A stretch of DNA of 64,000 nucleotides from Opitutaceae bacterium (GCA_030648295.1 JAUSID010000076.1:1-64000); one strand, 5' to 3'. Shown: positions 9,701-19,080, counted from the first letter of the stretch. Notes: a model not told the origin generated them from the sequence alone. Numbers and translations are program-made.

Positions 9701-12700
9701 AGCACACCATTCGCGTAATAACGCAAGGTGCCTGTTGGACGGTCGAAACTGACGGCGAGGTGGGTCCAGGTCTCGAGCGGCAACAGGATCCTCTCACTCG
9801 CCGCCCAGCCATTGGAATCGAACGAATAGTTCGCGCCGTTCACGGCACGCAGGTTTCCGCTCAATGCTGCTCCAGCCTGGAAGTACACTCCGCCCGTGTA
9901 CCAATACAGCATGGTCCCGCTGCCGCGGTTTTTCGCCCACCACTCGATCGTCCAGCCGGCCGGTGATGCGCCGACATCGAGATCGGAATGCGCCTCCACC
10001 GTCGCATAATCATCGATCCCGTCGAATTGAAAGGCGTCCGCGACTCGACCCGGCCCATAGGTCGCCCCATTCCGCAGCGTGACATCATGATTGCCGCGAA
10101 TCACCTCACGCGGATGGCTGTCAGCCGGCCACCAAACCGCGATCCCGTCCGCCGCCCGCGGCATTCCGGCCCAGAGGGCAACGGTGTCCGCCCCGACGAG
10201 CAATCCGTCATACGCCTCGAGCCGCAACTCGTAGCGGCCGGTCGCATCGAAGCTCACCGTCGTCGATGGCGCCGCCGCATTGGTGAACTGCGCCGCGCCG
10301 GGCCCTGATACCTTGGTCCATTGATAGCGCAACGGCAGCGCCCGCCCATCGTCGGTCCCCTGTCCCGAAATCGGCACCGCGGCCAGCGCGGTGAGTTCGC
10401 GATCCTCGCCCGCGACAACAACAGGAGTGCGATTCGCGAGGTCGGGGCACTTGCCGGCGGCGCCCGCGTCGTAAATGCGCGCAATTTCAGCCGCCGTCAG
10501 CGCGCGACGATAGAGCGCGGGTTCATCGATCACACCCTGCCAGGGCCAATCCGTATCCCAAGCGTGGCGGCCGAAGATCAGCCCCGATTGCGTCCGCACC
10601 GCAAATCCGCCCATCGCGTCCGTACGTCGCAACTGGCCGTTGATGTAGATTCGCATCTCACCGGTCCCGCGATCCTGCGTCACGGCAACATGCGTCCACT
10701 GCCCCGCCGTGAGCACACTGCCCGTCGTGCCCATCCCGTGATCCGCGCCCGTGGCGCGCTCGCGGAAATTCACCGAGAGTTCGCGTGCCGGATAGTGGTA
10801 GATTGCGAGCCCGGCCGCATTCGGCTCGCCCCACGACATGATCATGGAGATCCGCTCTTGCGCGGGTTTCATCCAAAACTCGACGGTGAAGCCCGCCGCC
10901 GACGCGCCGAGATCGATATCCGGGTGCGGTGCCACGCGGCCAAAATCATCCACGCCGTCGAAGCTGAACCCGCTGAGGACCCGGCCGGAGCTGTAACCGG
11001 CGCCATTCCACAACACGACGGGAGCATTGCCGCTCACCCGCTCGCGGCCGTCCAGGTTTGAGGGCCACCAGGCCGAGATCCCAACGGGCACTTCTGCCGT
11101 CACCACTCCCACGCGCGCCTCCACCGAATCGGTGACCGGCGCGAGCAAACCATCGGAACCCGTCAACTCGAACCGATACGTGCCGTTGGCGCTGACGATT
11201 GCCGTGGTGCTCGCGGCGGCCGCGTCCCCGAACGTGACGCTGCCCGGGCCGGCCACAATCCGCCACTGGGCCGAAGGCGGCCCGAACGGCCGGTGGTCGT
11301 CCACGACCGTGCCGGCGAGCGGAATTAGATCGGCACTACTGGCGACCGCCACATCGGGTCCCGCATCGGCCGTCGCGGCGGTGTTGTCATCGGGCGGCGA
11401 CTTGCCGTTTTGCGCCGCGGCCGCGATGCCGGCGATTTCGACATCGGTGAGCGCGCGTTTGTATAAAGTGATTTCGTCGAGCACGCCTTTGTAGAGGCGG
11501 GCATCCCCGGGCTTCGTTCCAATCCACAGCGTGCGGGTCGGGCCGGTGTCCGCGGTGAAGCTGCCAAAGCTGCGCTCATCGACCATCAGACCATCGTAGT
11601 AAAGCCGCCCCTTGCCGCTCCCCTTGTCGTAGGTGACGGCGATGTGCGTGAACCTGCCCGACGCCAGCGTGGCCGGGCCAAAGAGCCCGCGGTCCTGCCC
11701 ATCGGTGCCGCGCAGCCAGACGCCCACCGAACGGCCAGCGGACAACAGCCACGCGCGGCTGTATTCGGTCTGGGTGTCCGCGTTCATCCAGGCGAACAGC
11801 GGCCGATCCGCATCCAGGTCCCAACGCGCCCAGAACTCGATCGACAATCCTTCGGCCGAGCTGCCGAGATCGAGATCGGCATGGCCGTCGACCCGGGCGA
11901 AATTTGCCACGCCATCGAATGCGAAACCCTGCAACACCCGCCCAGCCGCATAACTCGCCCCGTTGAATAGCGAGAGATCATGTCGGTTCACGACATCCGT
12001 GGGCGTGCCATTGCCGGGCCACCAAGCCGCAATTCCGGAGGGCGAATCCGCAGCGCTGCCCGGCGCGATGCGAACCTCCATGACGTCCGACGGCGAGAGC
12101 GTGTAGCCATCGTTCGCCGTCAGCCGGAGCAGATATATTCCCGCTGCGCTGAACATGGCGGTCGTCATCGGATGCATTGAATCCGAGAAAGTGACCGTCG
12201 CGCCCGCTGGCGCACTGGCCACGGACCACGCGACCGACGCCGTGCCAAACGGCCGGCCGTCATCCGTGAAACTTCCGTTCAGCGGAGCGGCAGACGAGAT
12301 TCCGGGCAGCATGACATCAGGGCCCGCATTCACGATTGGTGCGACGCCGTCGACCGGACGCGATTTGCCGATCACGCCGGATCCGAAAATCGCGGCCACC
12401 TGCGTGGGGGACAACGCGCGCCGGTAAACTGCGATTTCATCCATCGCACCGGCAAACCTCGCGTCCGCGGCGCTGCCGATCAGCAGGTCGTAGCCGATCT
12501 GCGGCGTGAAAAATCCGAGGTTACTTTCCGACAACAGTGATCCGTTTCGAAAAACCTGCGCCCGCCCCGTTGCGCGATCGTACGCGATGACAAGATGCTG
12601 CCATGCATCGTCCATCAGCGCCCCACCCACTGCCAGCGAGTGTGACTGATTCGACGTATCCGTCAGATAGATTCCGAGATTCCAGCCATACCGGTACCCC

Positions 12701-15700
12701 ATGTCCAGTGACACGCCGGTGGCGCCGTTGGGGTGTCGCCACTGCAACAGCGGTGCGGCGTATCCCGTTTGTGGCATCCCACTCGGCCTTACCCAAAGCT
12801 CGATCGACAAACCCGGCCAGGTGCTCGCGTTCATGGGCGGCGACGCGGGGGCGTGCAGGTGCCGCGCACCATCAAAACCAAACGCCGCGCCGATGGCGCC
12901 CGGGGCATATTTAGCGCCGCCCACCCACAGCGCGTGCTGGGATCCGACCACATCGAGCGGCGTGTTATTCGCGCTCCACCAGGCGACGAGGTCTGAAAGT
13001 ACGTCCGCCGCTCCAAACGGACCGACCCGCACCTCGACTGTATCCGCGGTGCGAACACTCCCGTCGTCGGCCACGAGTTGCAGCACATACACGCCTGGCT
13101 TGGTGAATGTGGCGGTGGTCGCCGCTGTCGTGGCGCTGGCGAAGTTGACAACTCCAGGTCTGGACAGTGCGGTCCACTGCGTGACCAATCCATTGCCGGC
13201 GGGGAGTCCGTCGTCGTTGACCGTACCGCCCAGCGTCACCGGATCGGCGACGGATTGTGCAAACTTGTCCGGACCCGCGTCGACCGCCGGAACGAGGTTT
13301 GGTCCGGGCAGCGCCTTACCGGCCGCGCTCGCCGCGTAGAGCCCATACACCTCCTCGCTCGTGAGCGCGCGGCCATACAGCGAGAGTTCGTCGATTCCGC
13401 CCCGGAACCGGTCGTCCAACACGTTGCCCCAATAAAGATCGTAGCTGGTTTGCGGCGTGAACGAGCCAATCACCGACTGGTAAACCTGCGCTCCGTTGCG
13501 ATACACACGGACGACGCCGGACGGCCGATCATAGCTGACGACGACATGCTGCCAGGTGTCGGCTACGAGCGCCCCATCGGCCGAAAATGCATGGGGTCCG
13601 CCGCTCGTGTCGTTCAGATCCACCACGAACCGCCAGCCATAATAGTACCACAGCCCGAGCGACACGCCGCCGGCGCCGGCCGGGTTCCGCCACTGCAGGA
13701 CCGTGCAATTGCCGGAGTTCGCGGCGATTCGCCACCAGAACTCGATCGAGAGTCCGTCCGAGTTTGTGGAGTCCAACCTCGCCGACGCCGGCACTCGCAA
13801 CTGCCGCGTTCCATCAAAGCTGAAGGCGTCCGACACCACGCCCGCTGAATAGGCAGGGCCGCTGATCCACGACGCGTTCAACCCCGAAATCACTTCATCG
13901 CCGGAATCATTGCCCGGCCACCACGCGATCAACCCCGGCGGGCGCGCGTTGGAGATCTGTCCGACGCGCACCTCCACCGTGTCGGCCGCGCTCGCTTCAC
14001 CATCATTGGCTCCAAGTTTGAGGACGTATGAACCCGCAGCCGGGAATGTCACCGTGGTGTTGGCGAGGCTTGCGTCGGCAAACACCGGAATCCCCGGCCC
14101 GCTCAGCACCGACCACGTCGACGTCATCCGTCCGCCGGCCGGCCGGCCATCGTCGGACACGTTGCCGCCGAGCTGCACGGACTGGATCGTTGAGCGCAGC
14201 GCGATGTCCGCACCGGCGTTGACCACGGGCGGTTGATTCCCGGATGGCGGCAATGCGCCGCTGCTACCGGCGGCGAAAAGCCCAAATACCTCGACGCTCG
14301 AAAGTGGCCGGCGAAACAACATCAGCTCGTCGAGCCGTCCGCGAAAATAGTTGTTGTTGAAGCCGCTGACGGCGCCCCACCACAGATCGGCCACGGTGTG
14401 CACGCGGATGTTTCCGGCGGTCTGCTCCAGCTTCAGTACGCCGTTGCGGTAGAGCCGTGCGATGCCGGTCGCGCGATCGTACGTGAACCCGATGTGCACC
14501 CAATCGTTCAGCAGCCACATCATCTCGGCTCCGAGCGCGGTGTCGGTGCTGTCGGCGCGGCGGAGATGCACCCCGAGCCGCCGGGACCCGAGATAGTTGT
14601 CGAGGCTGATCGAGAAACCCAACTGGTTGGTTTCGGATCGCCACGCCAGCATGTCGCCCATCGGCGCATCGATTTCGCAACGCATCCAAAAACCGATCGA
14701 GAAACCCGCCGCCGACGCACCCAGATCGAGGTCGGGGTTCGCGCGCACGCGCACGATGTCATTCACCCCATCCAGGTTGAACGCGCTGCCGGCCTTGCCC
14801 GTCGTGTAGCTCGCGCCAAAGAGCGGCTCGGCATGACGGCCGCCAATCACGTCCTCCGGCGTGTCGTTCCCCGGCCACCACGAAGTCGCCTGGCGTGCGG
14901 TGGTCACGTCGCTCGGGATTTCGATTCGGACCTCACACGTGGAATTGGTGGTCATGGATCCGTCGCCAGCCGCAAGTTTCAGGACGTAGATGCCGGTACT
15001 CGAAAACACGGCCGTCGTCGCAGCGGCATTGGGCGAGGAGAACGTCACCGTGCCCGGCCCGCTCGCCTTGCTCCATTGCAGCGTGACCGCGCCAGAAGCG
15101 GGAAATCCGTCGTCCCCCACCGTCGCGACCAGCGACACCGGCTCACCCACGCGACCGACACCATATCGTGCGGCCCACGCAATCGTGGTTGGCGAGTTCA
15201 CGTAGACGCCGAGCGTGTAACTCTGCGTATCGAGGAGCCCGCCGGGATCCCTCGCCTGGATCGTGAGCGGATATGTGCCCGCCTTCGCGCGATCGACGAT
15301 CCACGTCAACACCCCTGTCGCGGCATCAATCGTCATTCCAGGCGGCGCCTGCGTCAGCGAAAAGACAAGTGCATCGCCATCCGGATCCGTCGCGCTTACC
15401 GCGTATCGGTACGTTTCAGTCGTCTCGAACGCCATGCTCGTGCGCAACCGGAACGACGACCCGCCCGTGTGCTGCTCGGCGTGGAAAATATCGATCGGAT
15501 ACGACCGGCCCGGGATGAGCCCGAGCCCATCGAGACTCGCGGTTGCTTCGCTGGAAAGGTGAACGCCGCCCAGATCGATCACCAGCCGATCGTCCACGAA
15601 AACCCACAGCGCATCGTCGCCCCCAAACGTGATCGTCTGGCCCGGCTGATAAACGAACCGGGTGTGATACTCGCACGTGAAATTGAAGTTATGCAGCGTC

Positions 15701-18360
15701 TGCCCGTCACTCAGCCCCTCATTACCGTAGAATTCGTTGTCGATGGGGAAGAAGCTGTCCGAGCGATATGAATACACGCCGGAACCCGGCGTCGTCTCCG
15801 CGATCGGCAGTTCGAGCACGCGGGAGAAGTTCACCCCGGGAACGTCGCGGTACCACTGGTTGAAGTTCGCCGCGGTATCCGTGCTGCTTCCGCCCTGCCC
15901 GAGGTTCAGGGGAATGGGCTTCCGGTCGCCGCCGATAAAAGGCGCGACCAGTCCCGGCACCACGAAGGTCGACGTCTGATTGAGGTTTTCCTCGAAGTTC
16001 GAGTGAGCTTTCGAGAAATCCCGAATCGTGCCGCGGAGCAGTCCGGGGCCGCCCAGAACCGCTCGCAACTCCATGCTGGCGGGCGGCACGCTCGTAAACC
16101 GTGGCGGCCGGTTCAGCGGTGGCAGTACTTCGATGACGATGGCCGCCACCACGGAATCGGCGCGGCCGTCATTGGCCTTGAACGTGAATTGATCGGTGCC
16201 GGAGTAAGTCGCGTTCGCGACGTAGGTGACGTTGGGTGGAGTTCCGCTGAGACTGCCGGAGGTCGGACCCGACACGATCGCGTAGCTCAACGCATCACCT
16301 TCGATGTCGGTCGCCGAGAGCGTCACCGTTTTCGTCGTGCCGGCGTTCACCGAAATCGACTGCGCCACCGCCACCGGCGGATCGTTCACCGCGCGGACGG
16401 TCAGCGAAACAATCGCTACGTTCGAATCCGCCAGCGCGACATCGCGCGCCTTGAACGAAAAGCCATCAGTCCCGCCATAGTTCGCGTCCGGCGTGTAGAT
16501 GACCGAAGCACTGTTGTTGGTCGCGCCCGCTACGACCGCGCCCAAAACGCCATGCTGCGGTGGATTCACAATCGAGAAAGTCAGTGCGTCGCCATCCGCA
16601 TCGTTCGCCGTCAATACGATGGCGAGCGGCGAGTCCTCGTCCGTGCTGCCGCTGGTGAGCGCCGCGACCGGCGCGAAATCCAGGTTGGTGACCTTGATTG
16701 AAATCGTGCCCGGAGCCGAAGTGGCCTGCGCGTCCAGCGCCGCAAACGTGAATGAATCGACGCCATCGAAGTTCGCACTCGGCCGGTAAACGATGTTCGG
16801 GGCCGCGCCGCTCAGCGTCCCATGTGTGGGCGCAGTCAGCTGCCGAAACGCCAGCGGATCGCTGTCGGCATCGCTACCGGTGAGCGTGATTGCGACGGTC
16901 GCGCCCTCGTTCACCGCGTAACTCGCGTTTGTGGCCACCGGGGGATCGTTGACCGGCGTGATCACGATGTTTGCCGTCGCGATCTCCGAAGACAATTCGC
17001 CATCGGTTGCCACATAGATGAAGGCATCCGCGCCGTGGTAATTCGCCGACGGCTGATATGTGCGCACCGCGCCGTCGCCGCTCAGCACACCGTGCACTGG
17101 CGCTGCCACGATCCTGAAGCTCAGCGGGTCACCGTCCACGTCGCTGCCGGAGAGTGACACCGTCGCGGCGACGTCCTCCGCAATGATCACCGACTTCGGC
17201 GCGGCCGTCGGTGGATCGTTCACCGGCGTCACCGTCAGCTGAATACTCACGATGTCGGAATCCACGTGACCATCGTTCGCCTTGAAAGCAAACGTGTCCG
17301 ATCCGGCGTAATTCGCCGCCGGGGTGTAGGTGAGCACCGGCGGAGAGCCGGACAGAGCGCCGTGCGCGGGCGGGGTGGTGAGAGTAAACCTTAATGCGTC
17401 GCGGTCTGGATCCGTGCCATTGAGAACCACGCGCGCGCTCGTGTCCTCCGTCACCGCAATGGTGGAACTCTCGGCGACAGGTGGACGATTGGTGAGCCGC
17501 AGCAATCCGCCGCCACGAATCACGATACGGTCGGCGGAAAGTCCGCCGACGAGTTGCGCGGCGCCGACGACCGTCACGATTCCGTCGGGCGCGTTGACAA
17601 ACGCGTACACGGCACCGCCGCCGTGCACCGTCAGGCCGCCGGAATATAAATTCAGCGCCAGCCAGCCGGGCATCAACTCAGCGCCGAGGGTGCCGCTGAC
17701 GCTGAACCCGTTGGCGACCCGAAGCGTCACCGGCCCGAGAACGTTCAGTTTCGACCCCGCGTGCAGCGTGAGCCGCTGTAACTCGTAAACGGCCGGCTGA
17801 ATCGAACCCGCAGTCCCCAGCGTGAATCCGCTGCCGCCATTCGCGACGAAGTCGCCATAGGCGCCAGCTGGAACCGCGACCTGGCCGATGTTTCCATCCA
17901 GCGTCAGGTCACGAAGCGTGGCGAACGGACCGGGATCGCGTGCGGAAGATGAAAGCACGACGCTGCGCGTGCCGGCCGGTAGTGCCGGTGCGGTTACAAT
18001 CGGTAGCGCCACCGGATCGGTGCGACGAACGATTCGCGAGAGGGAGGAATGGCCGCCGAGAGTGATTTCGTAGTCGGAGGGCGCGGCCGCTCCGGCGCCG
18101 TCGATCATTCCGCCGTAGTGCGGCGAGCCGTTGACGCGGATCGCCGGCGTGCCGGGGACGAATGCGTTGCCGGTAACCGTTGCGGTGCCGGTCAGCGCGA
18201 ACGGCTCCGGGAGCATCTGCTGCACCGAGCCATCGAGTTTGCCGTCAATCGTTGGTGCGTGGCGGACGAGTCCCGTGCCGGTCTGGCCCCGCAGCGGTTC
18301 GGCGATGCTCGTGAGAACGCAAACAGCGAGAAGGAGACAGCGGATAGGGCGAGCGTGCAT
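3796..18360 (-). CDS. Giant Rhs/YD-repeat polymorphic toxin with LamG and PA14 modules and an ADP-ribosyl-cyclase-like tip
   Basis: 4,854 residues from the ATG at 18360, chosen because a signal peptide (MHARPIRCLLLAVCVLTS) begins there; a TTG 99 nt upstream is a weaker alternative. Order of modules: about 27-290 beta-rich N-terminus; 290-743 five cadherin-like/Ig repeats (NDPP-x-A starts, GTDPDRDAL-type turns); 760-980 fibro-slime/PA14-like domain (GGDDALWVFVDDRLVIDLGG); 980-1056 Ig-like; 1056-2950 six PKD-plus-LamG modules about 315 residues apart, each with a WWP or WWS start and an FxFDG motif; 2956-3050 Ig-like; 3160-4590 YD repeats and Rhs core ending NPESGRLWSMDDYGG then DPSGH at about 4591-4595, the usual self-cleavage site. 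The tip (about 4596-4854) has hydrophobic helices and then a CD38-like domain from about 4750 (AIFYSG, ITIDKT, DVIWQRAS, RMIEEPIL). Likely a secreted or surface NAD-targeting toxin; the enzymatic call is inference from motif order. Confidence 0.85.
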   Translation of the reverse strand: MHARPIRCLLLAVCVLTSIAEPLRGQTGTGLVRHAPTIDGKLDGSVQQMLPEPFALTGTATVTGNAFVPGTPAIRVNGSPHYGGMIDGAGAAAPSDYEITLGGHSSLSRIVRRTDPVALPIVTAPALPAGTRSVVLSSSARDPGPFATLRDLTLDGNIGQVAVPAGAYGDFVANGGSGFTLGTAGSIQPAVYELQRLTLHAGSKLNVLGPVTLRVANGFSVSGTLGAELMPGWLALNLYSGGLTVHGGGAVYAFVNAPDGIVTVVGAAQLVGGLSADRIVIRGGGLLRLTNRPPVAESSTIAVTEDTSARVVLNGTDPDRDALRFTLTTPPAHGALSGSPPVLTYTPAANYAGSDTFAFKANDGHVDSDIVSIQLTVTPVNDPPTAAPKSVIIAEDVAATVSLSGSDVDGDPLSFRIVAAPVHGVLSGDGAVRTYQPSANYHGADAFIYVATDGELSSEIATANIVITPVNDPPVATNASYAVNEGATVAITLTGSDADSDPLAFRQLTAPTHGTLSGAAPNIVYRPSANFDGVDSFTFAALDAQATSAPGTISIKVTNLDFAPVAALTSGSTDEDSPLAIVLTANDADGDALTFSIVNPPQHGVLGAVVAGATNNSASVIYTPDANYGGTDGFSFKARDVALADSNVAIVSLTVRAVNDPPVAVAQSISVNAGTTKTVTLSATDIEGDALSYAIVSGPTSGSLSGTPPNVTYVANATYSGTDQFTFKANDGRADSVVAAIVIEVLPPLNRPPRFTSVPPASMELRAVLGGPGLLRGTIRDFSKAHSNFEENLNQTSTFVVPGLVAPFIGGDRKPIPLNLGQGGSSTDTAANFNQWYRDVPGVNFSRVLELPIAETTPGSGVYSYRSDSFFPIDNEFYGNEGLSDGQTLHNFNFTCEYHTRFVYQPGQTITFGGDDALWVFVDDRLVIDLGGVHLSSEATASLDGLGLIPGRSYPIDIFHAEQHTGGSSFRLRTSMAFETTETYRYAVSATDPDGDALVFSLTQAPPGMTIDAATGVLTWIVDRAKAGTYPLTIQARDPGGLLDTQSYTLGVYVNSPTTIAWAARYGVGRVGEPVSLVATVGDDGFPASGAVTLQWSKASGPGTVTFSSPNAAATTAVFSSTGIYVLKLAAGDGSMTTNSTCEVRIEIPSDVTTARQATSWWPGNDTPEDVIGGRHAEPLFGASYTTGKAGSAFNLDGVNDIVRVRANPDLDLGASAAGFSIGFWMRCEIDAPMGDMLAWRSETNQLGFSISLDNYLGSRRLGVHLRRADSTDTALGAEMMWLLNDWVHIGFTYDRATGIARLYRNGVLKLEQTAGNIRVHTVADLWWGAVSGFNNNYFRGRLDELMLFRRPLSSVEVFGLFAAGSSGALPPSGNQPPVVNAGADIALRSTIQSVQLGGNVSDDGRPAGGRMTSTWSVLSGPGIPVFADASLANTTVTFPAAGSYVLKLGANDGEASAADTVEVRVGQISNARPPGLIAWWPGNDSGDEVISGLNASWISGPAYSAGVVSDAFSFDGTRQLRVPASARLDSTNSDGLSIEFWWRIAANSGNCTVLQWRNPAGAGGVSLGLWYYYGWRFVVDLNDTSGGPHAFSADGALVADTWQHVVVSYDRPSGVVRVYRNGAQVYQSVIGSFTPQTSYDLYWGNVLDDRFRGGIDELSLYGRALTSEEVYGLYAASAAGKALPGPNLVPAVDAGPDKFAQSVADPVTLGGTVNDDGLPAGNGLVTQWTALSRPGVVNFASATTAATTATFTKPGVYVLQLVADDGSVRTADTVEVRVGPFGAADVLSDLVAWWSANNTPLDVVGSQHALWVGGAKYAPGAIGAAFGFDGARHLHAPASPPMNASTWPGLSIELWVRPSGMPQTGYAAPLLQWRHPNGATGVSLDMGYRYGWNLGIYLTDTSNQSHSLAVGGALMDDAWQHLVIAYDRATGRAQVFRNGSLLSESNLGFFTPQIGYDLLIGSAADARFAGAMDEIAVYRRALSPTQVAAIFGSGVIGKSRPVDGVAPIVNAGPDVMLPGISSAAPLNGSFTDDGRPFGTASVAWSVASAPAGATVTFSDSMHPMTTAMFSAAGIYLLRLTANDGYTLSPSDVMEVRIAPGSAADSPSGIAAWWPGNGTPTDVVNRHDLSLFNGASYAAGRVLQGFAFDGVANFARVDGHADLDLGSSAEGLSIEFWARWDLDADRPLFAWMNADTQTEYSRAWLLSAGRSVGVWLRGTDGQDRGLFGPATLASGRFTHIAVTYDKGSGKGRLYYDGLMVDERSFGSFTADTGPTRTLWIGTKPGDARLYKGVLDEITLYKRALTDVEIAGIAAAAQNGKSPPDDNTAATADAGPDVAVASSADLIPLAGTVVDDHRPFGPPSAQWRIVAGPGSVTFGDAAAASTTAIVSANGTYRFELTGSDGLLAPVTDSVEARVGVVTAEVPVGISAWWPSNLDGRERVSGNAPVVLWNGAGYSSGRVLSGFSFDGVDDFGRVAPHPDIDLGASAAGFTVEFWMKPAQERISMIMSWGEPNAAGLAIYHYPARELSVNFRERATGADHGMGTTGSVLTAGQWTHVAVTQDRGTGEMRIYINGQLRRTDAMGGFAVRTQSGLIFGRHAWDTDWPWQGVIDEPALYRRALTAAEIARIYDAGAAGKCPDLANRTPVVVAGEDRELTALAAVPISGQGTDDGRALPLRYQWTKVSGPGAAQFTNAAAPSTTVSFDATGRYELRLEAYDGLLVGADTVALWAGMPRAADGIAVWWPADSHPREVIRGNHDVTLRNGATYGPGRVADAFQFDGIDDYATVEAHSDLDVGASPAGWTIEWWAKNRGSGTMLYWYTGGVYFQAGAALSGNLRAVNGANYSFDSNGWAASERILLPLETWTHLAVSFDRPTGTLRYYANGVLKRTEIPGPNSALSTSGLGTTGLFHLGVASSFFKGLLDEIALYTRPLSGAEVLDIYQATNGGKARPLNQPPTIAITSPGNNASVAAEMAFTIIASATDADGTISRVEFFRGNESLGLGVATTPGVYEATVGGLPIGQYTLTARATDDDGTITTSAAVSISVVLAGPPFAEISTPDEDVRISAPRAITGVAASPILANWTLEQRLIAPDGAAAEPWIVFASGTTSVGTAPTGSSGGVPGALGTFDPTRLINGIYELRLRAVDTTGRIQVAGPITVVVEGNMKIGAFTLAFEDLKVPLTGIPITITRTYDSRDPRVGDFGPGWRMALNNIRVQKNRHLGTGWWQTPQQGSGFQFYTIEPVRERIVTVVMPDGETHRFRAGALVKLREGDPDNASFAVVVTHGKYRFYPVGDTTSKLEPLNSSNQLAEDFWIGGTGDQDLRAGDPAGDPFAAIFNTTRFRLTTSDGTVFILDEVLGLLEMRDLNGNTLTLNRDAQQRVTSVVSTPSPSSLLPSPTTIVVYRDATGRVDYVRDAAGKDLDYLYDAQGRLASFTNRETNITQFRYELSDVPTHAQFHYLTRVIDPRGVAALRSEYDPVTGRLLKQIDADGKETVFNGGIDSTGRFERVRDRLGNETTFYYDDRGNVTLRIDPLGARATFSYWPDSDRVKFETDHYGNAKSMAYDAQGNVTVQTIGASITEDPATPATGYTTRTSYNARSAPTQITDPDGRAQTFGYDPVRNNLVTHTTGAGGASPATTSYTYKSDGTLATITDALGNLTSHSYNYGFSDPAYPGAVKQIAVTVTDPAGAGGSDPSNRSDTLLRSTRTLFDAQENQLAQITTRTLPNGASEDIVTRYVYDAENRLTATIMPDGRISETRYTSFGKQDKSALWKSVADYQTRNDADARITSYGFDSRGNQTSIIYPDGASELMFFDAENRKTWAQDRRGYRTFFVYDAVGRPRFTIQPDANDGIGAAAPVSVADSRLADNARTETVYDLAGRVTDSYDELRHRAQTVYFPDGTPDASRRKQTIAVRSAGNLVTSYQYDHAGNVRFVTDPRGNTVETRYDDQGRPRFVVYPATDEHPGTQSETRYDALGRRIELVDQEGKVTRYRYDGLGRLTEVRQYAAQSLAAADFAYSLLPAASGVISTRYSYDELGTQSSQTDALGRVTSYESDGTGRRTKRILPRDPSDSSALSEVMVYDSWGNLWKRTDFAGKTTRYTYDALNRLKSRTADLTHPSLGYSHAIARIEFDFDANGARIAARTFRADGTQLYSESTPRDERGRLGYKDTGPALSGVEGGGRLDYSYYSNGLLKDVVSSNSGGVNIGYRYDEVNRLEFVDDTSTGLPTRTTGYGYNTNGSIESVTLPNAVVHTYAYDTLNRLRTLNVTRGSTSIHAYDYKLRASGHRRQVIENATKSTTYTYDDLYRLTGETITGDPNAQNGSIGYDLDKVGNRLNRTSQIAAVTAQLNQSYNARDWLGGDTYNANGSTLTAASLPQPVAPSSPDVYDFEERLIVRTRADGSSVNITYDADGHRIRKNIMDLAGAPVSSTSWLVDVNNLTGYAQVVEERVSIPSAGTTQASLRTVVYTYGSDLISQATSADGHAAIVSYYARDGHGSTRELADNTGTTTDRYTYDAFGILVFRSGTTPNAYLYTGEQFDPDLGLYYLRARYLNPESGRLWSMDDYGGEGDDPMSLHKYVYANANPATYSDPSGHVSIAEIQIGMVIVSTLNSLALNSGRNTISQGNGIFSPTGELNTALATFEQAAFIYEQVTFAMAAGGAAVLAKRMAVWAANAMAPMVTKALATLSRANPAKLIQAQLGRFHRATAQGAGHATRYDPSGGILDQATGSPSPLQSTIQWVGTLDFSTPPNMAIFYSGQGQGARAASLAASTGGITIDKTVGGRALLADPVFQSLSRADKDVIWQRASVPFAQGASGRINAFIRGADPARTFRMIEEPILKSNHNVFRSIYHY
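5819..5846 (-). repeat. Dispersed repeat inserted in frame in the Rhs YD region
   Basis: This stretch encodes PALSGVEGG between GYKDTG and GRLDYSY, interrupting an otherwise regular YD repeat. The DNA (CTGAGCGGAGTCGAAGGG on the minus strand) is the widespread CTTCGAC...CTCAGG type of dispersed repeat and resembles the family at 18694, 25924, 26668 and 33861. The reading frame is kept, so the insertion appears tolerated. Confidence 0.6.
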
Positions 18361-18490
18361 GGCGGGAGCGGCGGTTCCGGCCGGAGCCGGGTGTGCGCGT
18401 TGAACGAGGAATTGCTGGAAGTGGACGAGCGGATCTTCCGCCCAAGTTCCGGATTCCAACGGCCGCGAACCGACATGCCAGTGCTCTGAC

Positions 18491-18506
18491 TACTCAAAAT
18501 TGAGTA
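18491..18506. promoter_or_regulatory. 16-bp palindrome upstream of the Rhs gene, operator-like
   Basis: TACTCAAAATTGAGTA has perfect 7-bp arms (TACTCAA/TTGAGTA) around a 2-bp centre. It lies 131 nt upstream of the Rhs start codon in otherwise GC-rich DNA. A closely related palindrome, TACTCAATTCAGAGTA, lies upstream of the ORF6N gene at 49960-49975. The binding protein is unknown. Confidence 0.5.
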
Positions 18507-18760
18507 TACCGGATCGGCGCTCCGAGCAGCGCCGATCCGCCGGTGGCGGGAAATCAATCGAGGCATGGCTCCGCGCCGCGGACGTGGTTCCGTCGCACGG
18601 CTTACGCCGTCATGAAGATCTCAATACGCAATGACGTGACCGCGGTCCTCGTGCGGACGGCGTCCGCCACGTCGGAATCGATTACACGACGTCCGCCGGT
18701 TCGACAAGCTCACGGTCCCCGACAAGCGGACGCCTACAAGACGGCAACATCTGCACCTCA

Positions 18761-18787
18761 CCTGGGAGCGCGGGCGTCTCGCCCGCA
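18761..18787 (+). repeat. GC-rich hairpin repeat (REP-like), single copy
   Basis: Begins CCTGGGAGCGCGGGCG and continues TCTCGCCCGC; the GCGGGCG/CGCCCGC arms form a tight hairpin. It belongs to the family of the same sequence found at 19081, 28229, 30972, 31175, 33725, 33958, 35141, 35437 and 47681. Such families are normally mobilised by RAYT transposases, of which two remnants lie at the left end of the window. Confidence 0.8.
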
Positions 18788-18812
18788 TGGATTGAAGGGG
18801 TACGGGCATCCC

Positions 18813-18944
18813 GCCGCCAGAGGCGGGTAAACCCTGGTCGCCTTCGGCGCCGCCAGAGGCGGGTAAACCCTGGTCGCCTTCGGCGCCGCCAGAGGCGGGT
18901 AAACCCTGGTCGCCTACGGCGCCGCCAGAGGCGGGTAAACCTGT
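18813..18944. repeat. 36-bp tandem repeat, about 3.7 units
   Basis: Units start at 18813, 18849, 18885 and 18921, exactly 36 bp apart. Each unit begins GCCGCCAGAGGCGGGTAAAC and runs on to a CGCC-TTC-GGC or CGCC-TAC-GGC end; the fourth unit is cut short. One diverged single unit is at about 37550-37590. There are no spacers between units, so this is not a CRISPR array. Confidence 0.9.
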
Positions 18945-19080
18945 CCGTGATGCCGGGAGCGCCGCCAACTTCGCCCGCAGAGACATTGTAGATCGCCAAT
19001 CCCACCGAATCTGCGGTCGCCCCGCGACAGCCTCGCGGCGCTGAGCCCACCGCATGGAGAAGCCGCAGCCACGCAATCTG

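Noticed and set aside
4219-18073. Long open frames antisense to the Rhs gene (for example 7375-9009 and 14233-15771 on the plus strand)
   Set aside because: They are rich in Arg, Gly and Pro without domain or signal structure and follow the codon bias of the sense gene, so they are frame shadows.
18361-18459. TTG start for the Rhs gene at 18459
   Set aside because: It would put 33 unconserved residues before a good signal peptide that begins at the ATG at 18360.
18813-18944. 36-bp repeats as a CRISPR array
   Set aside because: The units are directly adjacent without spacers, a fourth copy is truncated, and no cas gene is present, so this is a plain tandem repeat.
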